Positions 52,070 through 63,591 of a stretch of DNA of 64,000 nucleotides are shown piece by piece. The DNA comes from Bicyclus anynana (taxonomy: Eukaryota > Arthropoda > Insecta > Lepidoptera > Nymphalidae). The stretch is taken from NCBI RefSeq assembly GCF_947172395.1, contig NC_069090.1:17132962-17196961 (forward strand). The letters run 5' to 3'. The notes below the pieces were generated by a model. It searched no databases. It saw only the letters and a program-made list of their open reading frames with translations, and had not been told where the DNA came from. The position numbers were made by a program, and so were the translations under genes. Position 1 is the stretch's first letter; each line of letters starts with the position of its first letter.

Positions 52070-53025
52070 CTTTCTAATTTACTTATCCTACTTCTCTGAT
52101 TTTTTTCATGTAGGTATCCATAAACAACCGTTTAGCCGGTAGAGGGTAGACACTTGACTCTAACGAAAATTAGCCCATAAAAGCTAATTTAGCTAAATCG
52201 AAAATTATTGGTATACAAAAATAAGAATCACTCATATTTTTTCAAGACCTATCCAACGATACTATGAGATACCTTAACGATTAAAAAAAATTCATCCACA
52301 CATTACATGTAGGGAAGATACGGCAAAGATTTTATTTTACGACTTCGTTCACATTTCTAATTTTCATACTCTAAATTACAGGTTTCGAGTAGTAATAGTC
52401 CCTGTGCTATACCACAGACCGACGGATGGATGGACATAGCGAAATTAGAAGGACTTGTGGACTACGGAATCCTAAAAGAGTTCCTTATCGACTAGGGAAC
52501 CCTGAATATAAGTGAAACATTAAGTATTCGATAAACAATAGGAAAATGGAATATAAAATTAAAAAAAATACATTTGGTTAACAAAGGAAGTTTTATTTTA
52601 TAACAATATTCGTAAATAATGCTTTAATAAATTGTTGAGTACCCCCGAGTCATGGTTTTGTTTATTTACATTGTGTAAAATACCAAAACATTTTGAGTAC
52701 CTATAGCTATGTCATATAATTTTACCCAATGTCTATACTTTTATCTTCAAAATGAAACAAATTGAAAGCTTTAATTAAAAAGATCTACACTTTTAGAATG
52801 TCGAATTTCCCAGTACAAACTTCTTATCTTCAATTAATTTGTTCTTTTCCACTTTGGGGAGCCAATAAAAGTTGGTCTTCTGTACTTATTAGAATTAAAT
52901 TATTCAGTTGCTTTAAATTCAGGAAGTTACAATCTCAGGAATATCCGCAATTTAAGGGCCTTTACACACTGGTGTCTGCGGTTGGTATAACCTTTGTTAT
53001 GGTTGTCATCCATAGACTTATAAAA
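52070..53025. other. No gene seen
   Basis: AT-rich sequence. Nothing recognised on either strand. Confidence 0.4.
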
Positions 53026-53029
53026 TAGG

Positions 53030-53570
53030 CAGACGGTATCTCGCTGTCAAACAAGTGAAGCACTATAATTGACGCCGAGTTTTTTGTTTTTTTCGAGTTG
53101 AGTAAGTGCCGATGGCTCCATGTGGGACCACTACGGTGACACCGGAGGATTTGGGCGAGCGCAGAAGCATCGCCTGATGAGACCCGAAGGCTGAAGGATA
53201 GAAGACGGAACGATTGTCTAAGGGAGTCTCCTATGAGACTCGGATCTCGGCTTAGAAGGCTATTCGGGAGGGGTAACCGTGACCTGAGTAAATCAGTCCG
53301 GGCGCCCCCAAGATCGTGAGTTACACCCACATCCGGGTGACGTAAGATATCGGGGACCTCGTCTTCGCTGGCGGAGACGCTCTGTAGAGGGCCCTTGAAG
53401 CATCGTCGTTCGTCCTGTCATCGTCTGGATCCGGTTTTGCAATGTTTGGAGCGGCTTAAGGGTCGTTTTGGGACGGTGGGCAAACACTACACTAGCGTTG
53501 GTTAAGATCGGACGGATCGTGGTTTTATAAAGGGCTAGCTTTGAACGGAGGGCTCAGTCCCGGTGTATAA
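53030..53570 (-). repeat. Jockey-like LINE relic
   Basis: The reverse-strand frame at 53487-53293 reads VFAHRPKTTLKPLQTLQNRI-like text (AHRPKTTLKPLQTLQNRIQT), as in the C-terminal part of Jockey-type reverse transcriptases. The adjoining 53030-53380 stretch matches 3560-3850. Confidence 0.6.
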
Positions 53571-53855
53571 TGAAGATTAGATAGGCATTGTTAAAAGAAT
53601 CAAACATTACTGATCAATTTGAATTTAGCATACAAGATGTCAGATGTATGTACGGAAAATAAATACTGTTCCCGAGGGATTAAGAAAAACGTATTCACGC
53701 GAGTGAAGCAATACCTTGTTAGTGAATGAATGAATGAATAATAAAGTATGGTTCGCTGATGCTGCGTAAACGATCATCGTTCCGTTAGAGATTTCTCTAA
53801 ATATCTCGTTTCCGTTTCATTAGGTAATCCATGATTAATTAACCGACTTCAAAAA

Positions 53856-53878
53856 GGAGGAGGTTCTCAATTCGGTCG

Positions 53879-53919
<41 letters not shown>

Positions 53920-54582
53920 ATGTACACCGATTACTCAAAGACGCCTGGACCGATTTCAAAAATTCTTTTTTTGTTTGAAACGGTATAGTCCCCATTTGGT
54001 CCCATTGCCATCATGTCAAGATCTGATGATGGAATCTTGGAGAAATTGAGGGGAACTTTCGAAAATTATATGGGTGTCTAGTGTGTTGATAAACTTTTCC
54101 ATTTAGTACTTTAAAGCACTACAATTTCATGAAAGTTTAAAATCGATCTGATGATGGAGCCATAAAACAGACGAGGGAACTCCTCGGCGATTTACAGCAG
54201 TTACCTTGTGTTTGGGCTTGATTAATTTGTATTAATGAGAACTTTCCACATATATAGGTTGTGACTCTCATTTAGGGGTTTGGTGGTGAAGACCAAGGAC
54301 AATTAAGGGAACTCCTTAACAGTTTACAGTAACTACCTTGTGTTTGGCCTTAATTAATTCGTATTGCTGAGAACTTTCTACCTAGATGAGTTGTGTCTGT
54401 TATTAGGGGTCTGATGATGAAGACCAAGGTCAATTAAGGGAACCCCTTAACGGTTTACGGTAGCTACCTTGTGCTTGGGCTTGATTAATTTGTATTGCTG
54501 AGAATTTTGTACCAAGATGGATTGTGACTGTCATTAGGGGTCTGATGTGTTCGTTTGAGATGAAATTTTACACTAAAAATGG
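53856..54582 (+). repeat. Dispersed repeat with poly-T and a 131-bp tandem array
   Basis: Starts AACCGACTTCAAAAAGGAGG, AGGTTCTCAATTCGGTCGGT, a run of about 35 T (53881-53915), then ATGTATGTACACCGATTACT and ATTTCAAAAATTC. From about 54170 a unit with CCTTAACGGTTTACGGTAGC, TTGGGCTTGATTAATTTGTA and GTGACTGTCATTAGGGGTCT repeats three times at about 131-base spacing. Confidence 0.75.
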
Positions 54583-54945
54583 AAAAATAATAAAAATTTT
54601 AACAAAAAAAATACAACCGACTTCAAAACCTAAAACGTATCCACTAAACTAAAAAGTGAAAAATAACATCATAATATGTTCTACCTGCTGATCAGTATGA
54701 AGGCGGTGCTTAGCCGGTGTTGTCTCAATTTAAGCCATTTCTGACAGGACCACAAGAAACAACACTGTCTGCAAAATCTATAAGATCACATGGCTTGAAT
54801 TAATACATCACCGGCTTAGCACCGCCTTCATACTGATCAGCAGGTAGAACATATTATGATGTTATTTTTCACTTTTTAGTTTAGTGGATACGTTTTAGGT
54901 TTTGAAGTCGGTTGTATTTTTTTTGTTAAAATTTTTATTATTTTT
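54583..54945. mobile_element. Large near-perfect inverted repeat (137-bp arms)
   Basis: 54583-54719 and 54809-54945 are inverse copies with a single visible mismatch (GGTGCTTAGCC against GGTGCTAAGCC). They enclose an 89-base centre that is itself partly palindromic (AATTTAAGCCAT / ATGGCTTGAATT). The arms contain TACAACCGACTTCAAAACCT, the end motif shared with 53856 and 29361. Non-coding; probably a recently mobile foldback element. Confidence 0.9.
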
Positions 54946-55062
54946 ATAGTAGATATCTCAATTTCAGGCAAGTACTTTGAAGTTAGATATCTTAGTGTGA
55001 ATTAGAATATATCTGGACACCTGAAAGCAGCTACTATTTATGAGTTATTAGGGCTAATAGGG

Positions 55063-55350
55063 AGCCGTGATAGTCCAGTGGATATGACCTCTGCCTTCGA
55101 TTCGGGGATTCAAATCCGGTCCGGGGCATGCACCTCCAACTTTTCAGGTATTTGCATTTTAAGAGATTACTCACGTGTCTCAAACGTTGAAGGAAAACAT
55201 CGTTAGAAAACCTGCTTACCTGAGAATTTTCTTCATTCTCTACGTGCGTCAAGTCTGCTAATCCGTATTGGGTCAGCGTGGTGGACTATTGGCCTAACCT
55301 TTCTGAGAGAAGACTCGAGCTTAATAGTGAGCCGAATATGGGTTGTTAAT
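55063..55350 (+). repeat. SINE family B copy
   Basis: GAGCCGTGATAGTCCAGTGG, GGGGATTCAAATCCGGTCCG, CTCACGTGTCTCAAACGTTG and GGGTCAGCGTGGTGGACTAT. The head is slightly deleted before the B box. Confidence 0.85.
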
Positions 55351-55354
55351 GATA

Positions 55355-55880
55355 ATAGTATAAAGAGCATAGGGTAACAAACTATCAGTGGCGAAGGATG
55401 GAATTTAGATGAAGGTAAGCCGTCTCAAAGAAAAGGAAATTCATATAGCGTGATACGAACTCTGGTTTCTCATATATGTAGTTACAGTGTAACAATGACT
55501 ATGCATTAACTTTTAAAGGCAACCCGACGCGAATCGCCTTGCATAAATTGTTCGCCGCTTCAAACTATAGCCTTCATGAAATTAAATATAATTTCTATAT
55601 TATCTTTCACTATCCACTATTAATATTGTTATTTAATTGCTCATAGTATTTTTATAATCTGCCGAGTTCTATTTATTTATAATCATCTGAATAGAGCTAT
55701 TAAATAGACTACGGGGTGAAAATATAAAAAAAAACAGGTCACAGAAGGCCTTCGGGGACCTGCGCTCGGCGTCAAATTAAATCTTGCCGAGTTATTATAA
55801 AACACTGATGTTTTACTATAAATAGTTCTAATTTACCCTTCGAGGTATTTTAAAATTATTTTATTATTATTATATTTTTT
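55355..55880. other. No gene seen
   Basis: AT-rich. Nothing recognised. Confidence 0.4.
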
Positions 55881-55882
55881 TA

Positions 55883-56212
55883 ATTTTTTTTTATTCTTTT
55901 CAAGTTAGCCGTTGACTACAATCTCACCTGATGGTATAAGTGATGATGTAGTCTAATATGGAAGCGGGCTAACTTGTTAGGAGTAGGATGAAAACTCACA
56001 CTCCTTTCGGTTTCTAGAAGAACATCGTACCGGAACGCTAAATCGCTTGGCGGTACGTCTTTGTCGGTAGGGTGGTAACTAGCCACGGCCGAAGCCTCCC
56101 ACCAGCCGGACCTGGACCAATTAAGAAAATCTCAATTGGCCAAGCTGGGGATCGAACCCAGGACCTCCGTCTTGTAAATCCACCGCGCATACTACCACGC
56201 CACGGAGGCCAT
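55883..56212 (+). repeat. SINE family A, full-length reference copy
   Basis: TTTTTTTTATTCTTTTCAAG, GACTACAATCTCACCTGATG, GAAGCGGGCTAACTTGTTAG, CTCCTTTCGGTTTCTAGAAG, ATCGCTTGGCGGTACGTCTT, AACTAGCCACGGCCGAAGCC, CAGCCGGACCTGGACCAATT, GGGGATCGAACCCAGGACCT and CACGCCACGGAGGCC. The 3' part is the complement of a tRNA-like segment (GGTTCGATCCC). Confidence 0.88.
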
Positions 56213-56219
56213 CTATATT

Positions 56220-56605
56220 AATATAACAACAGTCCTTTTTTCTCGTTAATTGTGAGCCCCTTTTTTCGCAAATATGCTTGGAGTATCTCTGCGTAATGGA
56301 ATGAGAAAATCTGCAGAAGAATCAAAATCACCTACATAGCTCAACAAGTTGTGATGCTGAAGTGACATTAGGCAGGGCATATAGTTTTTTTTTTCTTTAA
56401 ATATATTAGCCATATATTTTTATAATATGACCAATATTCCCATTTTTCTCCAACTAGTCTGGAAAGACTGTGCTAGGAGTGGGTCCGACAATAGACCAAC
56501 AGTGAGGATTGACCCCTCGGTGATGACTCCAACCTCTCTTACCGTTGAGCTATTGATGCTATTGAGGTTTGAAAAGTTGATAGACATTGAGTTCTTAACT
56601 AGAAC
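56220..56605. other. Unassigned, perhaps part of an RTE relic
   Basis: The + frame at 56427-56636 is probably chance or LINE 3' sequence running into the tail at 56610. No motif supports a gene. Confidence 0.35.
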
Positions 56606-56609
56606 TAGA

Positions 56610-56780
56610 ACAGCGACACCACACTTGAAAGCGTAGTTTTGGTCGACCCTTCACTAGTTGGTTTGATGACATCAAGACACACTCAAAGCCACTGGATGCA
56701 GGTGGCTCGGGAACGTTGTGTTGAAAGTCCTTAGGTACTAGAGGCCTATGCCCAGCAGTGGACATCCAGCAGATGATGAT
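56610..56780 (+). repeat. RTE-like LINE 3' tail
   Basis: GAAAGCGTAGTTTTGGTCGA, TTTGATGACATCAAGACACA, CCACTGGATGCAGGTGGCTC, GAGGCCTATGCCCAGCAGTG and GACATCCAGCAGATGATGAT, ending at the tail typical of this family. Confidence 0.7.
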
Positions 56781-56784
56781 GCAG

Positions 56785-59010
56785 TCATAACTTTGTGCTC
56801 AAACATATATCGAAACTTTTTAAAATTAAACAGAGTAATAGAATCTTCAAACGAACTCACGGTCAAAGGTTAATAATTGTTAAGATATTATACATTTAAA
56901 ATAGTCCACAAATCAGGTCAACACATAAAGGGCGGGTAGTCAATTCCATTTTATGGTTCCCATATCTTAATGACGCCCATAAATATGGCTACAACGTGGC
57001 TACAACCATACTAACCTTGTTAATAATAGTGCTAAAGGGCAAAGGGCCGGGTGCCTTAGCGTATGAATACCTTTTAAATATGAAAGTGTGCCGATATTTT
57101 CATGTGAAAGATTTTATATCACGAATAATTTGTACTTTACCTACCTACGGCTTTTGTAATTTAAAAGCATGTTCTAAGGGAAAATATACCTACATATAAA
57201 CTGAAGGCGATTTTACTTGAAAATAATTAATATTTTTATTTTTTTCCGCTAAGCCGATGACCCAACTATAATACTTATTTTGCAGAGCATGCAAGGAACA
57301 CGTCCTTCACAGTGCTACTGTGTTTTCATTATCCTGAGGATAATGCAATAGGCATTATATTGCATTTGCCCGTAAATACTGTGGCAATCATACCTTATAG
57401 ACCATCAGGGTACTTACTCGTATATCACAACCAATTTCGGTGTAGAATTCAAAACATGAACATATCGGCGGAGCAGACTAAATTCCACTTCTGATAACGG
57501 AGAAGCCATAGTCTAAGAGCAGGTTCTAAGCTTTACGTGTCAAGGATGGCAGATACACAAAGTAACACTATCAATCATTACCGGAATATTGATCAAGTAC
57601 AGTGCTGATACTATCAGATGTTAACCAAGATTAACTAGCGTATGCTGTATGTAAGGAGTCAGCTACCAGCGGATCTCTGACTTGCAACCGATTCCAGTAG
57701 GGTTAAAGGGCCCCTTTACAACATGGCCTTTAAGGCTCCTCTTCGCCGCTTGTGTTGGCTCCCATCCCATCATGTAACTAACAATACAATGTTATTATTA
57801 TTGTAATGGCCAAATAGTATAATGAATTTTCGTTTATGCTATCATGGTTATTTCCGCGAAATGACGTTAATCAAAGTTATTTCTACCACTGCCACCACTA
57901 AACTCGATGTAAAATGATGTTATTAACGTTATTTAGTTGAAATAACCATGTTAGATGATCGCCAAGTAGAAAAGTCACTGTCGCTTGATATGCTCATTTT
58001 TTTAATTGTACAAACACCGAGATATACATTTTTTTTAATAATTGCCCTGCTGAACACAGTCAGGCTGATTAGCAGCAGGAATAAGTATGGCTTTCCCAAG
58101 CAAACTTTATCATTGCAAACGCTCTACATAATATATTAGTTTCAATTTGGTAACTCTAGAGATAATATAGATCTAGAAGTCTCCTATCTTTCCACAGGCC
58201 GGGATAATGACCTACAACATTTTCACTGTAATAACACACGCTCGGGTGGTTTCAAAAAACAAGAATGTTTAATAGAAAAGCGTTATCTTGTTTATCCATT
58301 TTCTCTAAAAGTCTACTTTAATTAGAATATATTGAAGTTGTTTTCTTAAATGAGAATTTATATATTGTACTAACTTTAGCTCGCCATTTCGTGGTTTTAA
58401 CCGACATCCGAAAAGGAGGAGGTTCTAATGTTAGGCTGAATGTATATGAACCTTGGACCTCAAGATCTGATACCACTGAATCAACGAAGCAGTTTAAACT
58501 CACTATTTAATGTTACAGGGTACATACAGGGTGTTCGGGATTATTTCCCATAACTTCAAGGTGTTGACAAGTGCACTTATAGGAGCCGAACTGCATAACT
58601 ATTTTTTTTTTAACAAAAAAAAAACTTTTTATGTTTTTATACAAAATATTTCAAATAATTCCGACTATCCATTTAACACACATTTAACACACATAACATT
58701 TTAAAATACGTAATCGTATTGGTAAGACTGTCGATATCGACGAGATATTGCAACTTCAATCATAACGTAAGGATGCGATATAAGGGACACAATTTAAGAT
58801 CTATTTACAAAAGAAATATTTTTTACTCTGAAAATATTCATTTTAGAACACATGTTCCTTAGACGTTTTTAATTAAATTTCCTTAAAGGATATAACCCTC
58901 TAGTAATGGCACATACTCCCGAGCACAATGTATATGTTTGTAACTTACGAGTAATAGAGTTATTTGAATAATTTTAAAATATCATATATTTTACAGTGGG
59001 TGCGCTGCGC
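56785..59010. other. No gene seen
   Basis: AT-rich region. The short + and - frames show no family motif. A loose inverted pair around GTTATTTCCGCGAAATGACG (57850) and ACGTTATTTAGTTGAAATAA (57925) may be a decayed MITE. Confidence 0.4.
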
Positions 59011-59013
59011 CAC

Positions 59014-59058
59014 TATTACCACCCACACCCTGTACGGATGCGGGTGTGGGTGGTAATA
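59014..59058. repeat. Perfect 17-bp hairpin
   Basis: TATTACCACCCACACCC (59014-59030) and GGGTGTGGGTGGTAATA (59042-59058) around an 11-base loop. Confidence 0.85.
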
Positions 59059-59332
59059 TCGGGTGAGTGCCAGGTGTAACTGGCCGTTTTATCGGTAACC
59101 TTATGGTTATGTAAAACCATTAAACATTGCAACTATGTTCTCAGTGAAACTATTTATAGGGACTCTACTGAAACGTAGATTAACATAATTAAAACAAATT
59201 TAATAAAAGCAAGCACTACTTTGCGAAAGTTAATTATGTAATAACGAAATTATATTTTCCATGTAAACCTAAAAAAGCCGGCGGCGAAGTCACTTTACGG
59301 AGAAAATATTATCAAAGTACATATTTTATATT

Positions 59333-59505
59333 TTTTTTATTCTCTACAAGTAAGTGATGATGCGATGTTAGATGGAAGAGGGCTAACTTATTAGGATGAA
59401 ATCCACATTAAGGTTTCTACACGACATCGTACCGAAACGCTAAAACGCTTAGCGGTACGTCTTTGTCGGTAGTGTGGTAACTAGCCTCGGCCGCAGCCTC
59501 CTACC
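59333..59505 (+). repeat. SINE family A, diverged
   Basis: TTTTTTATTCTCTACAAGTA, GTGATGATGCGATGTTAGAT, GGTTTCTACACGACATCGTA, GCGGTACGTCTTTGTCGGTA and GTAACTAGCCTCGGCCGCAG. Confidence 0.8.
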
Positions 59506-59754
59506 AATCAAAATGTAACATGTAACAAAAAAAAATTCAGTAGATGAGACGTAAGTTTTCAGAGTTGGCCGTAATTATGAAAACAATAAAAGTAAAGTTT
59601 TTAAATCACTAACTCAGCCGATTTCAGTCAAACATATTTGAATATACTAAGGATCCTTTGGGTTCTAAATCAATCCGTTTGATAGCTATGATGACATTTA
59701 CAGATACATAAGATAGGCACTTACAATTTATACAAACTAACAGTATAAAATCTA

Positions 59755-59955
59755 TACTAATACTATAAAGCTGAAGAGTTTTTGTTTGTTTGTTTGTTTG
59801 ATTTAATGCGCTAATCTCAGGATCTACTGGTCCGATTTGAAAAATTATTTCGGTGTTAGATAGCCCATTTATCAAGGTAGGCTATAGGCTATATATTATC
59901 CCCATATTCGGAACGGGAACCACGCAGGTGAAACCGCGCGGTGTCATCTAGTATA
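59755..59955 (+). repeat. Dispersed repeat, CTAGT-ended family
   Basis: CTATAAAGCTGAAGAGTTTT, a TTTG run, ATCTCAGGATCTACTGGTCC, GTTAGATAGCCCATTTATCA and CCGCGCGGTGTCATCTAGTA. Close to the 30005-30215 copy. Confidence 0.75.
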
Positions 59956-59959
59956 GTAT

Positions 59960-60535
59960 AATTGGCGTTGAAGGTACTGTAGGATGTACTTATGTAAAGA
60001 ATTAAAGCTACCCCGCTCAGGAATGTGCGTGATTTCTCTCAATCAGACTGAGCAACTGTGGTTTTAATAGAGGTTTCTTGTTACAGACCTTCTAGCGCTG
60101 ATGTTCGAAAGGTCACGACCTTTCCAAACAAGGTTATTAGCATTCGAAAACTTCGAACTTTCACCCAGAAATTCCTTATTACCTGTACACCCGTCTTAAG
60201 TACAATACCGCTTTTAACTGTACACAGACTTTCAATAGAAATTCTGAATTCAAAGTCATGTTATTCAATAAACCACTATCGCATTGCAAGACACTGGGTA
60301 TCAGTCATCTATTATATGTCATTGATATCCCTAGAAATCTTACAAAACGTTTAGCTTCTTTTTTTCTCATACTCACGGCGGGTGAGGAATTCGTTCCCAA
60401 AGAATGTGTTTCTTGATTTTAAAAAATTAAGCATCATAAACGTATATGCGTCTTCTAGGTAAGCGCGTCCCACTTTCGGTCACATCTTACCGTCAGATGA
60501 GATCGTGGTCAAGCGCGAGCTCATAAAAACATATC
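59960..60535. other. No gene seen
   Basis: One short + frame (60058-60354) with no recognisable motif. Nothing else. Confidence 0.35.
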
Positions 60536-60539
60536 GTGC

Positions 60540-60900
60540 AATAAATTCTTCATCATCATCATCATCCGATGGACGACCACTGCAGCACATAGGCCTTTTG
60601 TAGGGACTTTCAAACATCACGATCCTGAGCCGCCTGCATCCAGCGAATCCCTGCGACTCGCTCGATATCGTCAGTGGGGGTCGACCAACACTGCGTTTTT
60701 TGTGCGGGATTCGAGCACTTTGGGACCCCAATGTCCATTGGCTCTACTTCTGCGGATCTCCTCATTTCAGACACTATAGCTTGTTCCATCGCCTGCTGTG
60801 TGACTCTGAGCCCTCTTATCAGGCTCATAGTTAGCGACCAAGTCTCGGAATCATAGGTCATCACTGGCAACACATTAGTGTTCGAAGACATTTGTCTTCA
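60540..60900 (-). repeat. RTE-like LINE reverse-transcriptase C-terminus
   Basis: The reverse-strand conceptual reading gives VLPVMTYDSETWSLTMSLIR, LRVTQQAMEQAIVSEMRRSA, CWSTPTDDIERVAGIRWMQA and AQDRDV, then CCSGRPSDDD, with a frameshift. This is the usual C-terminus of these elements; a CATCATCATCATC run marks the 3' end. Confidence 0.78.
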
Positions 60901-60904
60901 GGCA

Positions 60905-62405
60905 CTGAGGAATTTCGGACGAAAAGATGTCGCGAAGTTCCCCGAATGCGGTCCAGCCAAATTGGATTCGGCGGTTCACCTTTTTCTCGAAATTGCATCT
61001 ATCTAATTGGACCATTTATGTCTTAGGTTATTACAATTTCGAATGTAAAGTAATAAATTAGGTATATTTTAATTTATATTTAAATTGATGATGATATACT
61101 GATTAGTAAAGTAATTTAAAATTAAAATAAAGTATGAGAGTACCAAAGCACTCAGTCTGAGACGAACCCCGCAACAAACTTAGCTGAGTATCTTTTTATA
61201 ATCACCATCTCACAGAATTATAAAAAAGTTTTGAACCGGGCATTACACCCCAAAGCTTTTACATAATAATGGAATTTTTGTCTAAGCTTTTGGTAGAATT
61301 TGGTAAAAAAAAACTTACATTTATTAGAAGACATGCCCGTGATTCAGCGTTGCTACTTATTTTCTTAATTTCCCACAAATTTCCCAAATTTATATTTATA
61401 TAAACACAACAAAACGTTTTTTTGGAACACTCACCCTGATTTAATTTTGCATTTCTTTAGATATATACATTAAAAAATAGTTGCAGGATTTAAAAAATCC
61501 CCGTATTTAACCAATCCCCACAATTGGGATCAAAGGTCCAAAATTGAGTTGAAATTCCCCGCAATATCGGAACTCGCCACAAATTAGCAACGCTTTCTTT
61601 ATAAAAAAACTGTGAAGAACAGTTCAACTAAGTAAATTTTCCTTTATTTGCATCATTGACTCCAGCAGAACTAATTGTGTTAGATCCGTGAAAAAGAAGA
61701 AAATGTATCACGTACTAAGTGCAGAGCAGTGACGTCACTACAGTATAACAACCCTCATCTAGCTAAGTCAAGTGTCCAATTGTGTCGGAATCATTTACTC
61801 GATGGCCCCCTAAGTGTATTAAAACAATCTACTTGAGCTCGGTGTAAAAATCTAATGGCGATGAATTTAAAGTGGGCACTCGGGCTCGCCCATTACTGAA
61901 TGAAATATACTTCACAAGATAATGTTAGTCACTTAATCTGAGCGTGGAATGTTTCAGTGTCATCGTTAAGTTGTTAAGTCGTAAAACTCTACGTTTAAAT
62001 TAAGTTGGTCTTGTAAGTTTGCTCGTCTGCTGAATACATTAAGGTAGAATTGTTTATCAAAAGTTATGAGGTTCTTCTCCCATTAGTGTTCTGTAAAGAA
62101 ATGCTTAACAGCAACAATTTAAGGAAGCACAGTTAGAAAAGTATGATAGTTATATTAGAGAAGTCATTCTATAAATCCTCTTTGAGGAGATCCACCATGT
62201 CGTTTTAATGCGGAATCGGGGTTAAAATATATTGTTTGTTTCTATAATGATCACAAGGTATATAATAAGTTCAATTTACGAAGACGCGCCCACTCTTTGT
62301 CAAACCTTGTCAAACATACTTCTAGTAATATATGAAATTCATTTCGATTTATTTTTATGTGCGTACGCGTCGTGGATTGAATTATTTATAATCGTTATAA
62401 AGTTC
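60905..62405. other. No gene seen
   Basis: AT-rich sequence with no supported exon or repeat. Confidence 0.4.
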
Positions 62406-62409
62406 ACAT

Positions 62410-62600
62410 ATAATGCCTGTGACGTTGGGGACCCAAGGTGCTGGGTACTCCGCAAGCGCAGTGTTGTCAACCCCCACTAGGTGGACCGATGACATCAAGC
62501 GGTTAACAGGGAGCAGAGGATGTATGTGGTTCAAAACCTTGTTTGGAAGTTCTTACGAAAGGTCCTGCAGAGAACGTCAATCGATTGAAAATGATTATAA
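62410..62600 (+). repeat. RTE-like LINE 3' fragment
   Basis: GACGTTGGGGACCCAAGGTG, CGCAAGCGCAGTGTTGTCAA, CCCACTAGGTGGACCGATGA and GTTAACAGGGAGCAGAGGAT, in sense on the + strand. Confidence 0.7.
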
Positions 62601-62704
62601 TGGTCATTAACAGATAATGTCTGGGACCGACGGCTTAATGTACCTACTCTCCGAAGCACGAGGCATAACACCACTTTCGCAACTCTAGGCTGATGATAAT
62701 GGAC

Positions 62705-62830
62705 CTCATCATCATCATCATATCAGCCGATGGACGTCCACTGCAGGACATAGGCCTTTTGTAGGGACTTCCAAACATCACGATTCTGAGCCGCCTGCAT
62801 CCAGCGAATCCCTCGTCAGTGATAATGGAC
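62705..62830 (-). repeat. RTE-like LINE 3' end fragment
   Basis: CATCATCATCATATCAGCCG, ATGGACGTCCACTGCAGGAC, AAACATCACGATTCTGAGCC and GCCTGCATCCAGCGAATCCC; the inverse of the 3' end seen at 56700 and a copy of 60555-60660. Confidence 0.75.
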
Positions 62831-62834
62831 CAAC

Positions 62835-63590
62835 TTACTAAAAAATCTTGAAAGAAACCGCATCACAATAGTGACGTAGCGTGCCCAGGTAGGGCCCTGT
62901 ATTAAACTTAGTTGAGGGGCCCAAATGAAGGATAAAGATTTCTCACAAAAGATGAAAAAAATGCTCGCTTAAAATCAAAATGACAGTGAATTAATTTGTG
63001 TAGAATGTTAAACTTTTGGGCACACGGTTAACCAGGAAAAAAAGAGATTACTTATATTTTGCTTTCACACGTAAGGGGCCTGTAGTCCGGGGGCCCCGTA
63101 TCATTGATACGGCTGATACAGTGGTAGCTACGCCCCTGTCACAATCGTTTATGAGTCACGATGCCACATACAGACACGTTAAATTTAACACCGAGAGGGG
63201 TATTAAATTGGACTGTGACTGGTTTAGACTTATATTTTTAAAATAATTTTAAAAATATAATTTTAGAAATCGTTTAAAATGGTATAGTTAATTAAACAAG
63301 AATTGTAACTACGTTGGTGTAATGTAGTTAACTGGTTTGGTGAGCCTCAACATTTGATACGGCGAGTCAAGTTTATTGTAGTTCAGCTCAAGTATTCATG
63401 AGGCGGCCAGGGCTGCATCGCGGCTTTATTACGTTACCAATTAAATTAACTGCAGCAATCTGTGTTACCTGGGACAAGAACATAGTCAATATATAACATT
63501 ATTATTTGAGAACACTTAGTTGATGGACATAAATTAATGTTTAGAACGGAATTTTTATGAATATAATAATTAGTAACTAACATATTTGCA
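62835..63590. other. No gene seen
   Basis: AT-rich. The + frame 63016-63246 (with RKGPVVRGPRIIDTADTVVA) has the look of a degraded repeat and no gene support. Confidence 0.35.
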
Positions 63591-63591
63591 A

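Noticed and set aside
62413..62610. 65-aa + frame with TRWTDDIKRLTGSRG
   Set aside because: This is the well-worn C-terminus of an RTE-like LINE (compare the 60610-60891 reverse reading), not a host gene.
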